Shown: one piece after another, positions 7,893 to 16,880 of the stretch
Numbering within the stretch: the stretch's first letter is position 1
Layout: the number at the start of each line of letters is the position of its first letter
The notes under the pieces: model-generated
Told to the model about the DNA's origin: nothing
The model's database searches: none
What the model saw: the letters and a program-made list of their open reading frames with translations, nothing else
From: Panacagrimonas sp052387695
GTDB lineage: Bacteria; Pseudomonadota; Gammaproteobacteria; Nevskiales; Nevskiaceae
DNA length: 64,000 nucleotides
Direction: 5' to 3'
Assembly (NCBI GenBank): GCA_052387695.1
Contig: JBQTIX010000002.1
Location: 79,295 to 143,294 of the forward strand
Program-made: the position numbers and the translations under genes

Positions 7893-9566
7893 ATGCTCTT
7901 CGCTCGCGCTGTCCCCCTGATCCTCTTTTGCGCCGTGCTGGCCGGCTGTCCCGGCAGCTCCGGGCGCTTCGTCAAGCCGGTGGCGACGCCGGTGGCCTCG
8001 GGCGACACCGAGGCGCAGCGATCGAAATTCGAGGATGGCTACCTAAGGATTTTCGTCAGCTCGAATCTCGACACCAACGGCCGCGCGATGGATTTCGGCA
8101 GCGAGTCGCAGCGGCCGGCGATGCTGCTGATCTCGGCCAAGTTCGGCAAGGGCACGGTAGCCAGTTTCGCCTCGGACGCGGACCCGGAGATTCCGGTGCT
8201 GCTGTACGACGTGCAGGCCGGCAAGACCGTGTCTTCGGTGGTGGACAACGCGCTGCTGTCCGAGGGCGTGCTGGTCGATCCCGAGTCGCTGTCGAAGTCG
8301 CCGCACTTGCAGATCCTGGTGCGCGGCGTCTCGGCCGACAAGGCCAAGTGGGTGACCAACCTGCTGTCGCTGGCGACGGCCGAGCCGATCCTGAAGTTCG
8401 GGCTGGACTTCGTGCCGGGCGGCAACGTCGTCAGCAGCCTGTCCACGCGGCTCGGCGAGTTGCTGAGCGACGAGATCAAGTCCGAGAACAAGCCCTGGGA
8501 GGAAAAGACCCTGCTGGGATTGCGCTCCGAGCAGGGCCTGGCCGCGCTCGACGGACGCCAGTTCGTCGTGCTGCTCAACTCCAGCAAGCTGGAGCTTCAA
8601 GGCCCGGCTCCGGACCTGCGTCGCTGCGACTTCACCAGGTCCGCGACCGGCCTGTGCGAATCCAGCGGCAAGCCCTGGCTGCCGGCGCAGGCCTACGTGC
8701 GCTTCGAACTCGATGTCACCGATTTCCGCTCGATCAAGGACTTCATCGGCTCGGCGCTGTCCTGCGAGGCCGACGAGCGCACCTGGGCCGATTACCGCGC
8801 GCTCCTGCAGTCCGGCCAGCTCGCACGGCGGCAGACGCAGTACGAGCGCTATGTGCTCGCGCGGGGCGAGCTCCTGCAACAGATCAAGCGCACCCAGTCC
8901 GACGGCGTGCAGTCGCGTTATGCCGGGCGCCTGCTGTTCTACTCGCAGCAGGCCGCGCTGCTGCCCCTGCCGGAAGATGCGTACTGGATCGAGCACTTCC
9001 GGGAACGCGCGAGCCAGGTCGAAACCTGCATCCGCACCACAGCCGTGCGCGGGCAGTCGCAGTACGCGGCGATCTGGGATACGGCGACCGGCCTGTACCA
9101 GCGGGCGCAGGCCTATCCGGCCTGGAACACCGTGTTGAGCGGCAGCGCGGACCCCGACGCACCTGCTCTGCGCGAGGCCGAGCGCGAACTGGGCAAGCTG
9201 CGGCAGATCATGGCGATCGCCGAATTGCGCGCGCTGGATGCGGCCAGCATCGAGAGCCTGAGCACGCTGGTGGCGCAGTTGCAGGAGATGCTGGTGCCGG
9301 CGTACGAACGCGTTGCGGAGCAGATCGCGGAAAGTGAGGAAGTGCCGGACGGCAAGCGCGAGCGCCTCACGGACCTGATCGCGCGCAGCGCCTGTGAGCC
9401 CTGCCGCAAGCTGCTCGGCGAGCGTTCCGAAGCCATCCGGCTGGCGGCGATTCCACCACCGCCAGCCGGGGTTCCTGCCATGCCCCCCGAAGTATCGACC
9501 GAGGGCGCGACGATCAGCCCCGAGTCGTCCTCAGGAAGCGATGGCAACCGCAGCAGGATGCAGTAG
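7893..9566 (+). CDS. Predicted lipoprotein of unknown function, 557 aa
   Basis: Not recognised as a named family. ATG 7893 is chosen because it begins a compact lipoprotein signal (MLFARAVPLILFCAVLAGC); the frame is open 17 codons further up but that part is not signal-like. After the Cys there is a globular region with Ser/Asp-rich strands to about residue 270, then a long helical part (residues ~300-500; LLQSGQLARRQTQYERYVLA, REAERELGKLRQIMAIAELR) and a low-complexity Pro/Ser tail. CxxC occurs near the end (SACEPCRKLL). Its 3' end overlaps the convergent MAPEG gene by 36 bases. It is likely anchored in the outer membrane facing the periplasm. Confidence 0.78.
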   Translation: MLFARAVPLILFCAVLAGCPGSSGRFVKPVATPVASGDTEAQRSKFEDGYLRIFVSSNLDTNGRAMDFGSESQRPAMLLISAKFGKGTVASFASDADPEIPVLLYDVQAGKTVSSVVDNALLSEGVLVDPESLSKSPHLQILVRGVSADKAKWVTNLLSLATAEPILKFGLDFVPGGNVVSSLSTRLGELLSDEIKSENKPWEEKTLLGLRSEQGLAALDGRQFVVLLNSSKLELQGPAPDLRRCDFTRSATGLCESSGKPWLPAQAYVRFELDVTDFRSIKDFIGSALSCEADERTWADYRALLQSGQLARRQTQYERYVLARGELLQQIKRTQSDGVQSRYAGRLLFYSQQAALLPLPEDAYWIEHFRERASQVETCIRTTAVRGQSQYAAIWDTATGLYQRAQAYPAWNTVLSGSADPDAPALREAERELGKLRQIMAIAELRALDAASIESLSTLVAQLQEMLVPAYERVAEQIAESEEVPDGKRERLTDLIARSACEPCRKLLGERSEAIRLAAIPPPPAGVPAMPPEVSTEGATISPESSSGSDGNRSRMQ

Positions 9567-9959
9567 CTGCCAGGCCATGTAGGCGATGAGCCCAAGCTGC
9601 ACCAGGAAGAACGTTGCACGCAGCAGCACCAAAATGAACGAAGTACCGATCAGATGCACCGCGATCTGCGCGATGCGGGCGTAGACCACATAGCAGGCCA
9701 ATCCATCGACCACCGCGTTCCGGTCCATCAGGGCGGCGGCAAATACAACCGCCGCAAACAGCGGCAGGTTCTCCACCATGTTGGCATGCGCATGGCTTGC
9801 CCTCACGACCACGCCGGGGTCTTCCGCCGCCTTGCCCCGGGTCCAGCTGTCCGCAGGCTTCTTGAAGCTCAACACCAGCGGGATGCGATAGCCGGCGTAG
9901 AACAACACCAGCACGACCATCAACAGCACGTAGTACAGCACCGCCACCATTCCAGTCAT
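9531..9959 (-). CDS. MAPEG family membrane protein
   Basis: Small integral membrane protein of 142 residues with four hydrophobic segments (about 5-25, 65-80, 85-110 and 115-135). The conserved pattern RASHAHANMVENLPLF after the first helix is the bacterial MAPEG signature, the family of glutathione-dependent membrane enzymes such as microsomal glutathione S-transferase. ATG 9959 is preceded by GGGGAA at good spacing. The bacterial members' substrates are mostly unknown; a detoxification or lipid peroxide role is possible. It stands alone and overlaps the tail of the opposing lipoprotein gene. Confidence 0.85.
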   Translation of the reverse strand: MTGMVAVLYYVLLMVVLVLFYAGYRIPLVLSFKKPADSWTRGKAAEDPGVVVRASHAHANMVENLPLFAAVVFAAALMDRNAVVDGLACYVVYARIAQIAVHLIGTSFILVLLRATFFLVQLGLIAYMAWQLLHPAAVAIAS

Positions 9960-10116
9960 TTGAGTTCCCCGTCGTGTCGCGTTGGTTGCTTGAAGCGCGA
10001 TCGATGTCGCGCGCCTGGATTATGCGCGCAGGCGATGGGGTGCAGTCGATGACTTCCGTGATCGCGCAGCGCGGGATCATCGCGCTGTTCCACCGCGGTG
10101 TAGGGAAGCTCAGCAT

Positions 10117-10279
10117 GGGTCTGGATTCATGGGTAGGTCGGGTGTAGGTCGGCTCAAGGCCACGGCTTTTTGTGGCTGGAGCTGACCTGCGCCGGTCGTC
10201 GTCGAGCGTGCGCAGCGTCGGTTCCGCCTTCGGCTTGAACCGATCTACGAGACGGATGGAACCTGTGCAGACCTTTCTT
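10117..10279 (-). repeat. Interspersed palindrome-bounded repeat, copy 2 (inverted)
   Basis: Minus-strand reading gives AAGGTCTGCACAGGTTCCAT, later GGTTCAAGCCGAAGGCGGAA and at the far end GAGCCGACCTACAC and CCCATGAATCCAGACC, matching copy 1 block by block. The CCGACCTAC end is partly duplicated in this copy. It accounts for most of the gap between the MAPEG gene and dinB. Confidence 0.75.
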
Positions 10280-10304
10280 GGAGTCTGTTCCAATAGGAGA
10301 TGCC

Positions 10305-11366
10305 GTGAAAAAAATAGTCCACGTAGACCTCGACGCCTTTTATGCGTCGGTCGAGCAACGGGACGATCCGAGCCTGCGCGGCCGGCCGGTCGTCGTCGCC
10401 TGGCGCGGCAAGCGCTCGGTGGTCTGCGCTGCGTCGTACGAGGCGCGGAAATTCGGTATCCGATCGGCGATGCCAGCGGTACGGGCCGAACGGCTGTGTC
10501 CGGACGCGGTGTTCGTGCCGCCGGATTTCACTCGCTACAAGGCGGCGTCGGCAGCGGTGCGAGCGATCTTCGAGCGACACACCGACAAGATCGAGCCGCT
10601 TTCGCTGGACGAGGCCTACCTCGACGTGACCGAGAACCTCACGGGTCTTCCGACCGCAACCGCGGTGGCAGAAAAGATCCGGGCCCAGATTCGTGAAGAG
10701 GTGAACCTCACCGCCTCGGCTGGAGTGGCAGCAAACAAGTTCCTCGCGAAGCTGGCTTCCGACTGGAAGAAGCCTGATGGCCTGTTCGTGATCCGGCCAG
10801 ACCGTGCTCAGTCGCTGATCGCGCCGTTACCGGTCGGGCGCATTCCCGGCGTGGGGAGGGTGATGGAGGGCAAACTGTCTGCGTTGGGTTTGCTGCAGAT
10901 CGCGGATCTGGCGGCGGCAGATCCGCGGATGCTGGAGGAGCGCTTCGGCCGGTATGGTCGGCGCCTGCACGAACTCGCTCACGGGATCGACGAGCGGCCG
11001 GTGAGCGCCGACCGGGAGCGCATCTCGGTGTCCGCCGAGGACACTTTTCCCAGCGACCTGCTGCTGGGTGAACTGGAGCCGCACATCCGGCGCATGGCGG
11101 ATCGCACCTGGGAGGCCGCATGCAAGCTCGGACGTCCGGCGCATACGGTGGTGCTCAAACTGAAGACGGGAGATTTCAGGATTCTGACCCGGAGTCTCAC
11201 GCAGCCCGATCCGCCTGAGTCTGCTGACGCACTGGCACAGCGCGCCGTGAGCTTGTGCTCGCGCGTCGCCCTGCCGGCACAGACCCGGTACCGACTCGTC
11301 GGCGTTGGCCTGTCGAATTTTCGCGAAGTCGAGGAAGGCGATCGTCAAGCGACGTTGGTGTTGTAG
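10305..11366 (+). CDS. dinB: DNA polymerase IV (Y-family translesion polymerase)
   Basis: Error-prone polymerase that extends mismatched or damaged primer ends. The 353 residues match the usual length. The N-terminus VKKIVHVDLDAFYASVEQRD carries the first catalytic Asp pair; SLDEAYLDVTE supplies the second acidic motif, and AGVAANKFLAKLASDWKKPD and GRIPGVGRV (helix-hairpin-helix) follow, then the little-finger domain. GTG 10305 is chosen because AGGAG sits five bases upstream and it begins exactly at the conserved start; an in-frame TTG at 10278 would add nine residues and lacks a binding site. No LexA-type box was found upstream, so SOS control is not evident. It appears to be transcribed alone. 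Confidence 0.96.
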   Translation: MKKIVHVDLDAFYASVEQRDDPSLRGRPVVVAWRGKRSVVCAASYEARKFGIRSAMPAVRAERLCPDAVFVPPDFTRYKAASAAVRAIFERHTDKIEPLSLDEAYLDVTENLTGLPTATAVAEKIRAQIREEVNLTASAGVAANKFLAKLASDWKKPDGLFVIRPDRAQSLIAPLPVGRIPGVGRVMEGKLSALGLLQIADLAAADPRMLEERFGRYGRRLHELAHGIDERPVSADRERISVSAEDTFPSDLLLGELEPHIRRMADRTWEAACKLGRPAHTVVLKLKTGDFRILTRSLTQPDPPESADALAQRAVSLCSRVALPAQTRYRLVGVGLSNFREVEEGDRQATLVL

Positions 11367-11394
11367 CGGGCGATGAAGCCGGTCGCCTGCGCTT

Positions 11395-11412
11395 TCCGAC
11401 CGATCGATAGGT
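11395..11412 (+). promoter_or_regulatory. 18-bp palindromic operator, site 1 (before ferredoxin reductase)
   Basis: TCCGACCGATCGATAGGT matches the consensus ACCTAYCGWTCSRYAGGT at 16 of 18 positions. It lies after dinB and 127 bases before the reductase ATG. It lacks the clear TAnnnT hexamer at +22 seen at three other sites, so it is the weakest member. Confidence 0.45.
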
Positions 11413-11538
11413 GTCGCTTCACCGATGCTCTGCAACGATCCTGACCATCGGCCGCGGCACCGCCGCGGACCCCGGGACGTCCGCTCCTCTTCGCGTCACG
11501 AGCCGGACGCGGTCCAGGTCAGGAATGCGAAGAACGAC

Positions 11539-12768
11539 ATGTCCGTTTCAATCGTCGTTGTCGTCGGCGGCGGACAGGCCGCGGGACAGGTAGTGGCGAG
11601 CCTGCGTCAGGAGGGGTTCATCGGCCGCATCGTGCTGATCGGCGGCGAACCGGTCCCGCCCTACCAGCGCCCGCCGCTGTCGAAGGCCTATCTCGCAGGT
11701 GAAGTGCCGCCGGAGCGACTTCTCATCAAGCACCGGGACTTCTACGTGCAGTCGGATGTGGAACTGCGGCTGGGTGTCAGCGTCACCCAGATCCGTCTGG
11801 CCGATCGAACGCTCGAAATGGACGACGGCGGCAGCCTCGCCTTCGACCATCTGATCCTGGCGACCGGCAGCCGGCCGCGAACTCTCAACGTGCTCGGCGC
11901 CGATCATTCGCGACTGTTCTATGTGCGTACGCTGGCCGACGTCGATGCGATCCGGCCCCATCTTGATGCGGGTGCCCGTCTGGTGCTGATCGGCGGCGGC
12001 TACATCGGCCTCGAGATCGCCGCCGTGGCGCGCAGAATCGGGTTGCAGGTCAGCGTGCTGGAGGCCGCGCCGCACCTGCTCGCCCGCGTCACCAGTCCGG
12101 TCGTCGGCGCGTTCTATCGCGACCTCCACCAACAGCAGGGCGTAGCCGTTCGCTGTGGCGTCGCGGTGACGCGCATCGAAGACCGAGGCGGAAGTCCGGT
12201 CGTCGTGACCGAAGGCGGCGACGGGTTCGGCGCCGATCTGGTCATCGCCGGCGTCGGCGCCCTGCCCAACCTCGAGCTGGCCCGCGACGCCGGACTGGTC
12301 TGCAATCACGGCATCGTCGTGGACGAACATTGCCGGACCTCGGTGCCGGGCATCTACGCCGCCGGTGACTGCACCGAGCAACCGTCGTCGATCTACCACA
12401 CGCAGATTCGCCTGGAGTCGGTGCCCAATGCGATCGAGCAGGCGCGCACGGTGGCGGCCACGATCTGCGGCAAGAATCGTCCGAACCGAGCCGTGCCCTG
12501 GTTCTGGTCGGACCAGTACGACGTGAAGCTGCAGAGTGCCGGCCTGCAGCGCGGACACGATCAGACCGCGACGCGCGGCGATCCATCGCAGCGCTCGTTC
12601 GCGGTCTATTACCTGCGCGCGGGCCGCTTGCTGGCGGTGGACGCGATCAACCGGCCGGCCGAATTCGCGCTGGCCAAGGCCTGGATCGCGGACCGGGCGG
12701 TGCTCGCTGCGGAGCGTCTGGCGGACGACACGATACCGCCAAGAGAACTAATACAAATCGCGTCCTGA
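11539..12768 (+). CDS. NAD(P)H-dependent FAD ferredoxin reductase (putidaredoxin reductase type)
   Basis: Transfers electrons from NAD(P)H to a [2Fe-2S] ferredoxin that feeds a cytochrome P450 or other oxygenase. The protein has 409 residues from ATG 11539 (MSVSIVVVVGGGQAAGQVV: FAD-binding GGGQAAG). PYQRPPLSKAYL is the family hallmark, ILATGSRPR follows, a second Rossmann motif LIGGGYIGLEIAA binds NAD(P), and GIYAAGDC contacts FAD; the C-terminal reductase domain has WFWSDQYDVKLQSAG. Upstream in-frame codons overlap a region with no coding character, so the start after GACAT is preferred. No P450 or ferredoxin gene is adjacent, so the partner is elsewhere. An 18-bp palindrome shared with the DUF1329/DUF1302 genes lies upstream, hinting at co-regulation. 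Confidence 0.9.
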   Translation: MSVSIVVVVGGGQAAGQVVASLRQEGFIGRIVLIGGEPVPPYQRPPLSKAYLAGEVPPERLLIKHRDFYVQSDVELRLGVSVTQIRLADRTLEMDDGGSLAFDHLILATGSRPRTLNVLGADHSRLFYVRTLADVDAIRPHLDAGARLVLIGGGYIGLEIAAVARRIGLQVSVLEAAPHLLARVTSPVVGAFYRDLHQQQGVAVRCGVAVTRIEDRGGSPVVVTEGGDGFGADLVIAGVGALPNLELARDAGLVCNHGIVVDEHCRTSVPGIYAAGDCTEQPSSIYHTQIRLESVPNAIEQARTVAATICGKNRPNRAVPWFWSDQYDVKLQSAGLQRGHDQTATRGDPSQRSFAVYYLRAGRLLAVDAINRPAEFALAKAWIADRAVLAAERLADDTIPPRELIQIAS

Positions 12769-12799
12769 TCACGGGACCGACATAGGAGGAGGGGAGTCC

Positions 12800-14050
12800 A
12801 TGCAAACGTTTCCTGAAATTGTCGCGGACGTTCAACAGAACTGGATCATCTACGCATCAATGCCCTTCGTGGCGGCAATCATCGGTTTCGTCACCAAGAT
12901 TGTCGCCATTCACATGATGTTCGAGCCGATCGAGTTCCTCGGCAAGAAGCCCTACCTCGGCTGGCAGGGCATCGTCCCGCGCAACGCGGCACGCATGGCC
13001 GGCATCGCGGTGGATACGCTGACGCAGAAGCTGCTCAAGCCGGAGGACCTGTTTGCGAGGCTCGATGCCAAGCGTGTCGCGCAGGAAATCGAAGGGCCAC
13101 TGCTGGAAGCGGTCGAGGACATCACGCGCGAGGTCGCGCAGATCTATTCGCCCGGTCTGTGGCAGGCGGCGCCGGAAACCGTGAAGCGCATGCTGATCAA
13201 GCGCATCCAGGAGGAGGCGCCCAACCTGATCCGCGACATCATGGCGGAGATCCAGAAGAACGTCCGCAAGGTATTCGACCTCAAGGATATGGTGGTCAGC
13301 AACCTGATCAAGGACAAGCCGCTGCTGAACCGCATCTTCCTCGACGTCGGCGCGGGCGAGTTCCGCTTCATCCGCAATTCCGGGCTGTATTTCGGCTTCG
13401 CGCTCGGCTGCATCCAGGCCATCACCTGGGCGGTGACGCAATCGCCGTGGGTGATGCCGATCTTCGGCGGCCTCACCGGCTGGCTCACCGACTGGCTGGC
13501 GCTGCGCATGGTGTTCGAACCCAAGCACCCGACGCGCTACCTCGGCGTGTTCACCTGGCAGGGACTGTTCCTGAAGCGGCGCAAGGAAGTGGCCAGCGAA
13601 TACGGTCGGCTCATCGCCAAGGAAGTCCTCACGCCGTCCAACATCATCAACTCCATCCTGCACGGTCCCCTGTCCGACAAGCTCTTCGCCATGATCCAGA
13701 AGCAGGTGCAGAGAGTCGTGGACGACCAGGCCAGCATCGCCAAACCCTTCGTCGTGTTCGCCGTGGGCAGCGGCAAGTACCACGAGATGAAGGTCATGGT
13801 GGCGGACCGAATCATCGAGCGGCTGCCGGAGACGATGAAGCACGTGGAAAAATACGCGGCCGACGCGATGGCCATCGAGAAAAACCTTTCGGAGAAAATG
13901 AAGGAGCTGACCCCGGAAGAGTTCGAGGGCTTGCTGCGCCCGGCCTTCCAGCAGGACGAATGGATTCTGATCACGGTCGGCGCGGTGCTCGGCGCCATCG
14001 TCGGCGAGTTGCAGGTGCAGATCATGCTGAAGTTCGGCGGTCTGGCTTGA
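12800..14050 (+). CDS. DUF445 family membrane protein
   Basis: Integral inner-membrane protein of 416 residues, function unknown. Hydrophobic segments are at the N-terminus (~15-38), the middle (~190-235) and the C-terminus (~395-412), with long amphipathic helices between them. VTKIVAIHMMFEPIEFLGK and later GGLTGWLTDWLALRMVFEP are the two repeated halves typical of the DUF445/YheB family. The ribosome site is strong (AGGAGGGGAG, then ATG). The gene begins 31 bases after the ferredoxin reductase and is followed 15 bases on by the Abi-alpha-like gene, so the two membrane-associated genes are likely co-transcribed. Confidence 0.9.
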   Translation: MQTFPEIVADVQQNWIIYASMPFVAAIIGFVTKIVAIHMMFEPIEFLGKKPYLGWQGIVPRNAARMAGIAVDTLTQKLLKPEDLFARLDAKRVAQEIEGPLLEAVEDITREVAQIYSPGLWQAAPETVKRMLIKRIQEEAPNLIRDIMAEIQKNVRKVFDLKDMVVSNLIKDKPLLNRIFLDVGAGEFRFIRNSGLYFGFALGCIQAITWAVTQSPWVMPIFGGLTGWLTDWLALRMVFEPKHPTRYLGVFTWQGLFLKRRKEVASEYGRLIAKEVLTPSNIINSILHGPLSDKLFAMIQKQVQRVVDDQASIAKPFVVFAVGSGKYHEMKVMVADRIIERLPETMKHVEKYAADAMAIEKNLSEKMKELTPEEFEGLLRPAFQQDEWILITVGAVLGAIVGELQVQIMLKFGGLA

Positions 14051-14065
14051 GGCGGCCCCTTCGCC

Positions 14066-14824
14066 ATGACCGACATGCCGCCGCGTGTTCGGAATCGCGG
14101 GCCGAAGAACATCGCCGAGCCGGACGCCGCGGCGCCCGAACCGGGCTTGATGTGGTACCTGCTGCGTCCGGCGCGGCGCCTGGTTCGACGCCAGTTGGAT
14201 CTGATCGAGCGTGTGCTGCTGGGCGAGATCAAGCATGTGCGGGAAGACCTGCAAGGCGAGAATCCGCCGTCCGTCGAGACCGGGAAAGCTGTGCTGAAGG
14301 CGGGCACCACAGCCCCCGCTCCGCCTTCAGGCGAGAACCTGTCGGAGCTCATGCGCGAGCTGCTGGAACGCTCCACCGACCAGTCCCAGGAGGAGTGCGA
14401 GACCGCGTATTTCCTGGTCGTCCTGAAGACCCTGGTGCCGGACGAGGCCCGAATCTTGTCCGCGCTGTCGGACGGCGCAGCCCACCCGCTGATCCACGTC
14501 ACGGCCGGTTCCCTGTTCGGCGCGCCCGCGCGCCAGGTCGTGGAGAACGTATCCAACATCGGCAAGGTGGCCGGCACCCAGTGGACCATTGAGACGCCCA
14601 CCTACGTCACCCGCCTGCGCAACCTCGGCCTGGTGGAAACCGGTCCGGAAGAGCCCTCGCTGCTGGTCAAGTACCAGATTCTCGAGACCGATTCCGCCAT
14701 CACCGAGGCGCTTGCGCAGATCAAGGCCGCCGGCAGCCAGAAGGCAAGGATCGTGCGGCGGAGCCTGAAGATCTCGCGTCTGGGACGGTCGCTATGGGAC
14801 AGCTGCCATCCCGCCGCGGATTGA
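14066..14824 (+). CDS. Abi-alpha-like (DUF4393-type) protein
   Basis: Predicted soluble protein of 252 residues. Residues ~85-215 resemble the abortive-infection alpha family: LVPDEARILSALSDGAAHP followed by a conserved small-residue stretch, then RLRNLGLVETGPEE with a short beta hairpin, as in a winged-helix. The N-terminal ~80 residues are charged and include a basic helix (LRPARRLVRRQLDLIERVLL) that could associate with the membrane. It directly follows the DUF445 gene in the same direction. Some Abi-alpha relatives have been tied to phage exclusion, but most are uncharacterised, so a defence role here is only a possibility. Family assignment was made by eye. Confidence 0.6.
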   Translation: MTDMPPRVRNRGPKNIAEPDAAAPEPGLMWYLLRPARRLVRRQLDLIERVLLGEIKHVREDLQGENPPSVETGKAVLKAGTTAPAPPSGENLSELMRELLERSTDQSQEECETAYFLVVLKTLVPDEARILSALSDGAAHPLIHVTAGSLFGAPARQVVENVSNIGKVAGTQWTIETPTYVTRLRNLGLVETGPEEPSLLVKYQILETDSAITEALAQIKAAGSQKARIVRRSLKISRLGRSLWDSCHPAAD

Positions 14825-14862
14825 GCCGGGGCTATGTCTGCGAGGGCGCGGCCTATCTCAAA

Positions 14863-14880
14863 ACCTATCGTTCCATAGGT
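14863..14880 (+). promoter_or_regulatory. 18-bp palindromic operator, site 2 (before DUF1329 gene)
   Basis: ACCTATCGTTCCATAGGT, perfect 6-bp arms with a 6-bp centre. TAACGT starts at 14902, 22 bases after the palindrome end, as a possible -10. The remaining leader to the DUF1329 start (about 290 bases) shows no gene; nothing else was recognised in 14825-15200. Confidence 0.65.
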
Positions 14881-15200
14881 GAACAAGCCTTCGACCGCCT
14901 TTAACGTAGCTCTACCCCGTGAGGGATCGGGACCGGTCCGCGAAAAACGCGGGGACGGCGCGATCACAGAACAAGAGTCGTTGTCGCCGGCGACGGGCCG
15001 GCAGCAAAAGGAGAGGAGGAGATTTCCCCAGTGATCGGAGCGCAGGCTTTGAGGGGATTGTTTGTCCCGAAAGACGCCGGTCCTCGCGGCGCGTGCGCGG
15101 GACTTGATACGGACGATCGTTCCGGAATGGCGGGCAGGTTCCAGGAAGCGAAGCGGTATGCCCTCACCCCACCAGCAGAAGCGATAAGGAGATGCAGACC

Positions 15201-16574
15201 ATGAAGGTTTCGACGTGGAAGAGAGTGGTACATGAGACGGCGACGGGGGTGCTGACCCTGGCGCTGACGTTTGGTACGGGCGCCGCAATCGCCAAGGTGG
15301 CGCCGGACGAAGCCGCCAAGCTCGGCAAGGACCTGACGCCTGTCGGTGCCGAAAAAGTCGCCAACGGCGACGGAAGCATTCCCGCCTGGACGCCCGCCAA
15401 GCAGGAAGGCGCACTCAGCGGCATCTACGCGAGCAATGCGGCGATCGAGGCGGAGAAGCCGCTCTATACGATCACCCAGGCCAACTCCGCGCAGTACGTG
15501 GCCAAGCTCAGTGGTGGCCACAAGTACCTGCTCAAGACCCATCCGACGTACAAGCTCAATGTCTACCCGAGCCACCGCGACGCGGCTTTCCCCGAGTTCA
15601 TCTACAAGGCCACGGCCGAGAACGCGGTCAACTGCGACCTCGTCGGCATCGACTCGCCGGACAATTGCAAGCTGGGCTTTCCGTATCCGATTCCGAAATC
15701 CGGTGCCGAGGTGATCTGGAACCACCGCCTCAAGTGGCGCGGCAACAACGTGCGGCGCAACAACGACCAGATGATCGTGCAGCCGGACGGCAGCTCGCAG
15801 CTGGCCCAGCTGACCGAAGATGTGAAGTTCAACTACGCCAACGAGAAGAGCCCGGTCCCGATCACCAAGGACAGCGGCCAGTTCCTCAAGTACTTCTCGA
15901 AGATCACCTCGCCGCCGCGTACCGCTGGCACCATGATCCTGGTCCATGAGAGCGGCGGCACTGGCGAGAAGGGTCGCGCCGCCTGGCTGTATTCGCCCGC
16001 ACTCAAGCGTATCCGCCGTGCGCCGGCGGTGTGCTGCGACAACCCGTATGAAGGTACCGACGGCAACCAGTTCTACGACCAGGTAGACATGTTCAACGGC
16101 GTGCTGGAGCGCTACACCTGGAAGATCGTCGGCAAGAAGGAAATGATCGTCCCGTACGACGCCTTCAAGATCGGCCGCACGAAGTACGCCGAGCTGGCCA
16201 AGCCCAAGCACATGAACCAGGACCTGCCGCGCTATGAGCTGCATCGCGTCTGGGTCGTGGAAGCCACCTTGCAGCCGGGCACTTCTCACACCTTCGCCAA
16301 GCGCGTGTTCTACGTCGACGAGGATAGCTGGAACATCGTGATGATCGATTGCTTCGACGCCCGTGGTGGATTGTTCCGCTTCCAGGAAGGCCACCTGGCG
16401 CCGCAATACAACGTGCAGACCGTGTTCACGGTGCCGGAGGTGATCTATCACTTCGATTCCGGTCGCTACTTCCTCACCGCCATGACGGCCGAAGGCAAGC
16501 CCAACGACTACTCGGTGGACTACGCCGACGCTTTCTTCGACGCGGATTCGGTGCAGAAGCGCGCGTCGAAGTAA
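15201..16574 (+). CDS. DUF1329 family periplasmic protein
   Basis: Exported protein of 457 residues. ATG 15201 is preferred because AAGGAGA stands nine bases upstream; ATG 15192 abuts the same site. The signal peptide runs through TGVLTLALTFGTGAAIAKVA. The body shows DUF1329 landmarks: LGKDLTPVGAEKVANGDGSI, KWRGNNVRRNN, SPPRTAGTM, GRAAWLYSPALKRIRRAP with a CCDNPYEGTDGN stretch, and RYELHRVWVVEATL. The fold is related to LolA/LolB-like lipoprotein carriers, so a role in moving a hydrophobic molecule between membranes is plausible. It heads a module with DUF1302, MMPL and YCF48 proteins that often occur together in bacteria growing on lipids, steroids or hydrocarbons. Confidence 0.92.
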   Translation: MKVSTWKRVVHETATGVLTLALTFGTGAAIAKVAPDEAAKLGKDLTPVGAEKVANGDGSIPAWTPAKQEGALSGIYASNAAIEAEKPLYTITQANSAQYVAKLSGGHKYLLKTHPTYKLNVYPSHRDAAFPEFIYKATAENAVNCDLVGIDSPDNCKLGFPYPIPKSGAEVIWNHRLKWRGNNVRRNNDQMIVQPDGSSQLAQLTEDVKFNYANEKSPVPITKDSGQFLKYFSKITSPPRTAGTMILVHESGGTGEKGRAAWLYSPALKRIRRAPAVCCDNPYEGTDGNQFYDQVDMFNGVLERYTWKIVGKKEMIVPYDAFKIGRTKYAELAKPKHMNQDLPRYELHRVWVVEATLQPGTSHTFAKRVFYVDEDSWNIVMIDCFDARGGLFRFQEGHLAPQYNVQTVFTVPEVIYHFDSGRYFLTAMTAEGKPNDYSVDYADAFFDADSVQKRASK

Positions 16575-16594
16575 GGCGGGGCATCCGCGCGCCG

Positions 16595-16628
16595 CGGCCC
16601 GGGAGATGGGTTCGAAATCCCCGGGCCG
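16595..16628 (+). terminator. Strong hairpin after the DUF1329 gene
   Basis: Perfect 9-bp stem CGGCCCGGG / CCCGGGCCG with a 16-base loop, 20 bases past the stop. No U tract follows, so it may attenuate or protect the transcript rather than terminate it. The loop contains a GGTTCGAAATCC stretch that imitates a tRNA T arm. Confidence 0.4.
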
Positions 16629-16779
16629 TGGTTCGGCGAATGGCGGCACCGCCGGGTCGTTCGTTCACGGCAGGGATCGATCGTTTGGCTTGCGAAGGCC
16701 GCAGGGGGGCGTTCGTGCTGCGGAAGGCTTCCGGGAGGCTTCGAGCGTCATGCGGCAGGGTGTCGCGGTCCGCGTCAAA

Positions 16780-16797
16780 ACCTATCGTTTCATAGGT
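16780..16797 (+). promoter_or_regulatory. 18-bp palindromic operator, site 3 (before DUF1302 gene)
   Basis: ACCTATCGTTTCATAGGT, one base different from site 2 and also preceded by TCAAA. TACGGT starts 22 bases after it (16819), and the ATG follows 83 bases after the palindrome. Confidence 0.65.
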
Positions 16798-16880
16798 GAT
16801 GAGGCCGGCCTCGCTCGCTACGGTTTGAAAACAATAAAGCGTCATCACAGATCGTGAGAAGGAAAGGAGAGGGAGATCAC

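Noticed and set aside
10270..10304. LexA (SOS) box before dinB
   Set aside because: Only CTGT occurs; the matching ACAG at the correct distance is missing.
16604..16622. tRNA-like T arm (GGGTTCGAAATCCC)
   Set aside because: No anticodon or acceptor arm around it; it is the loop of a strong hairpin after the DUF1329 gene.
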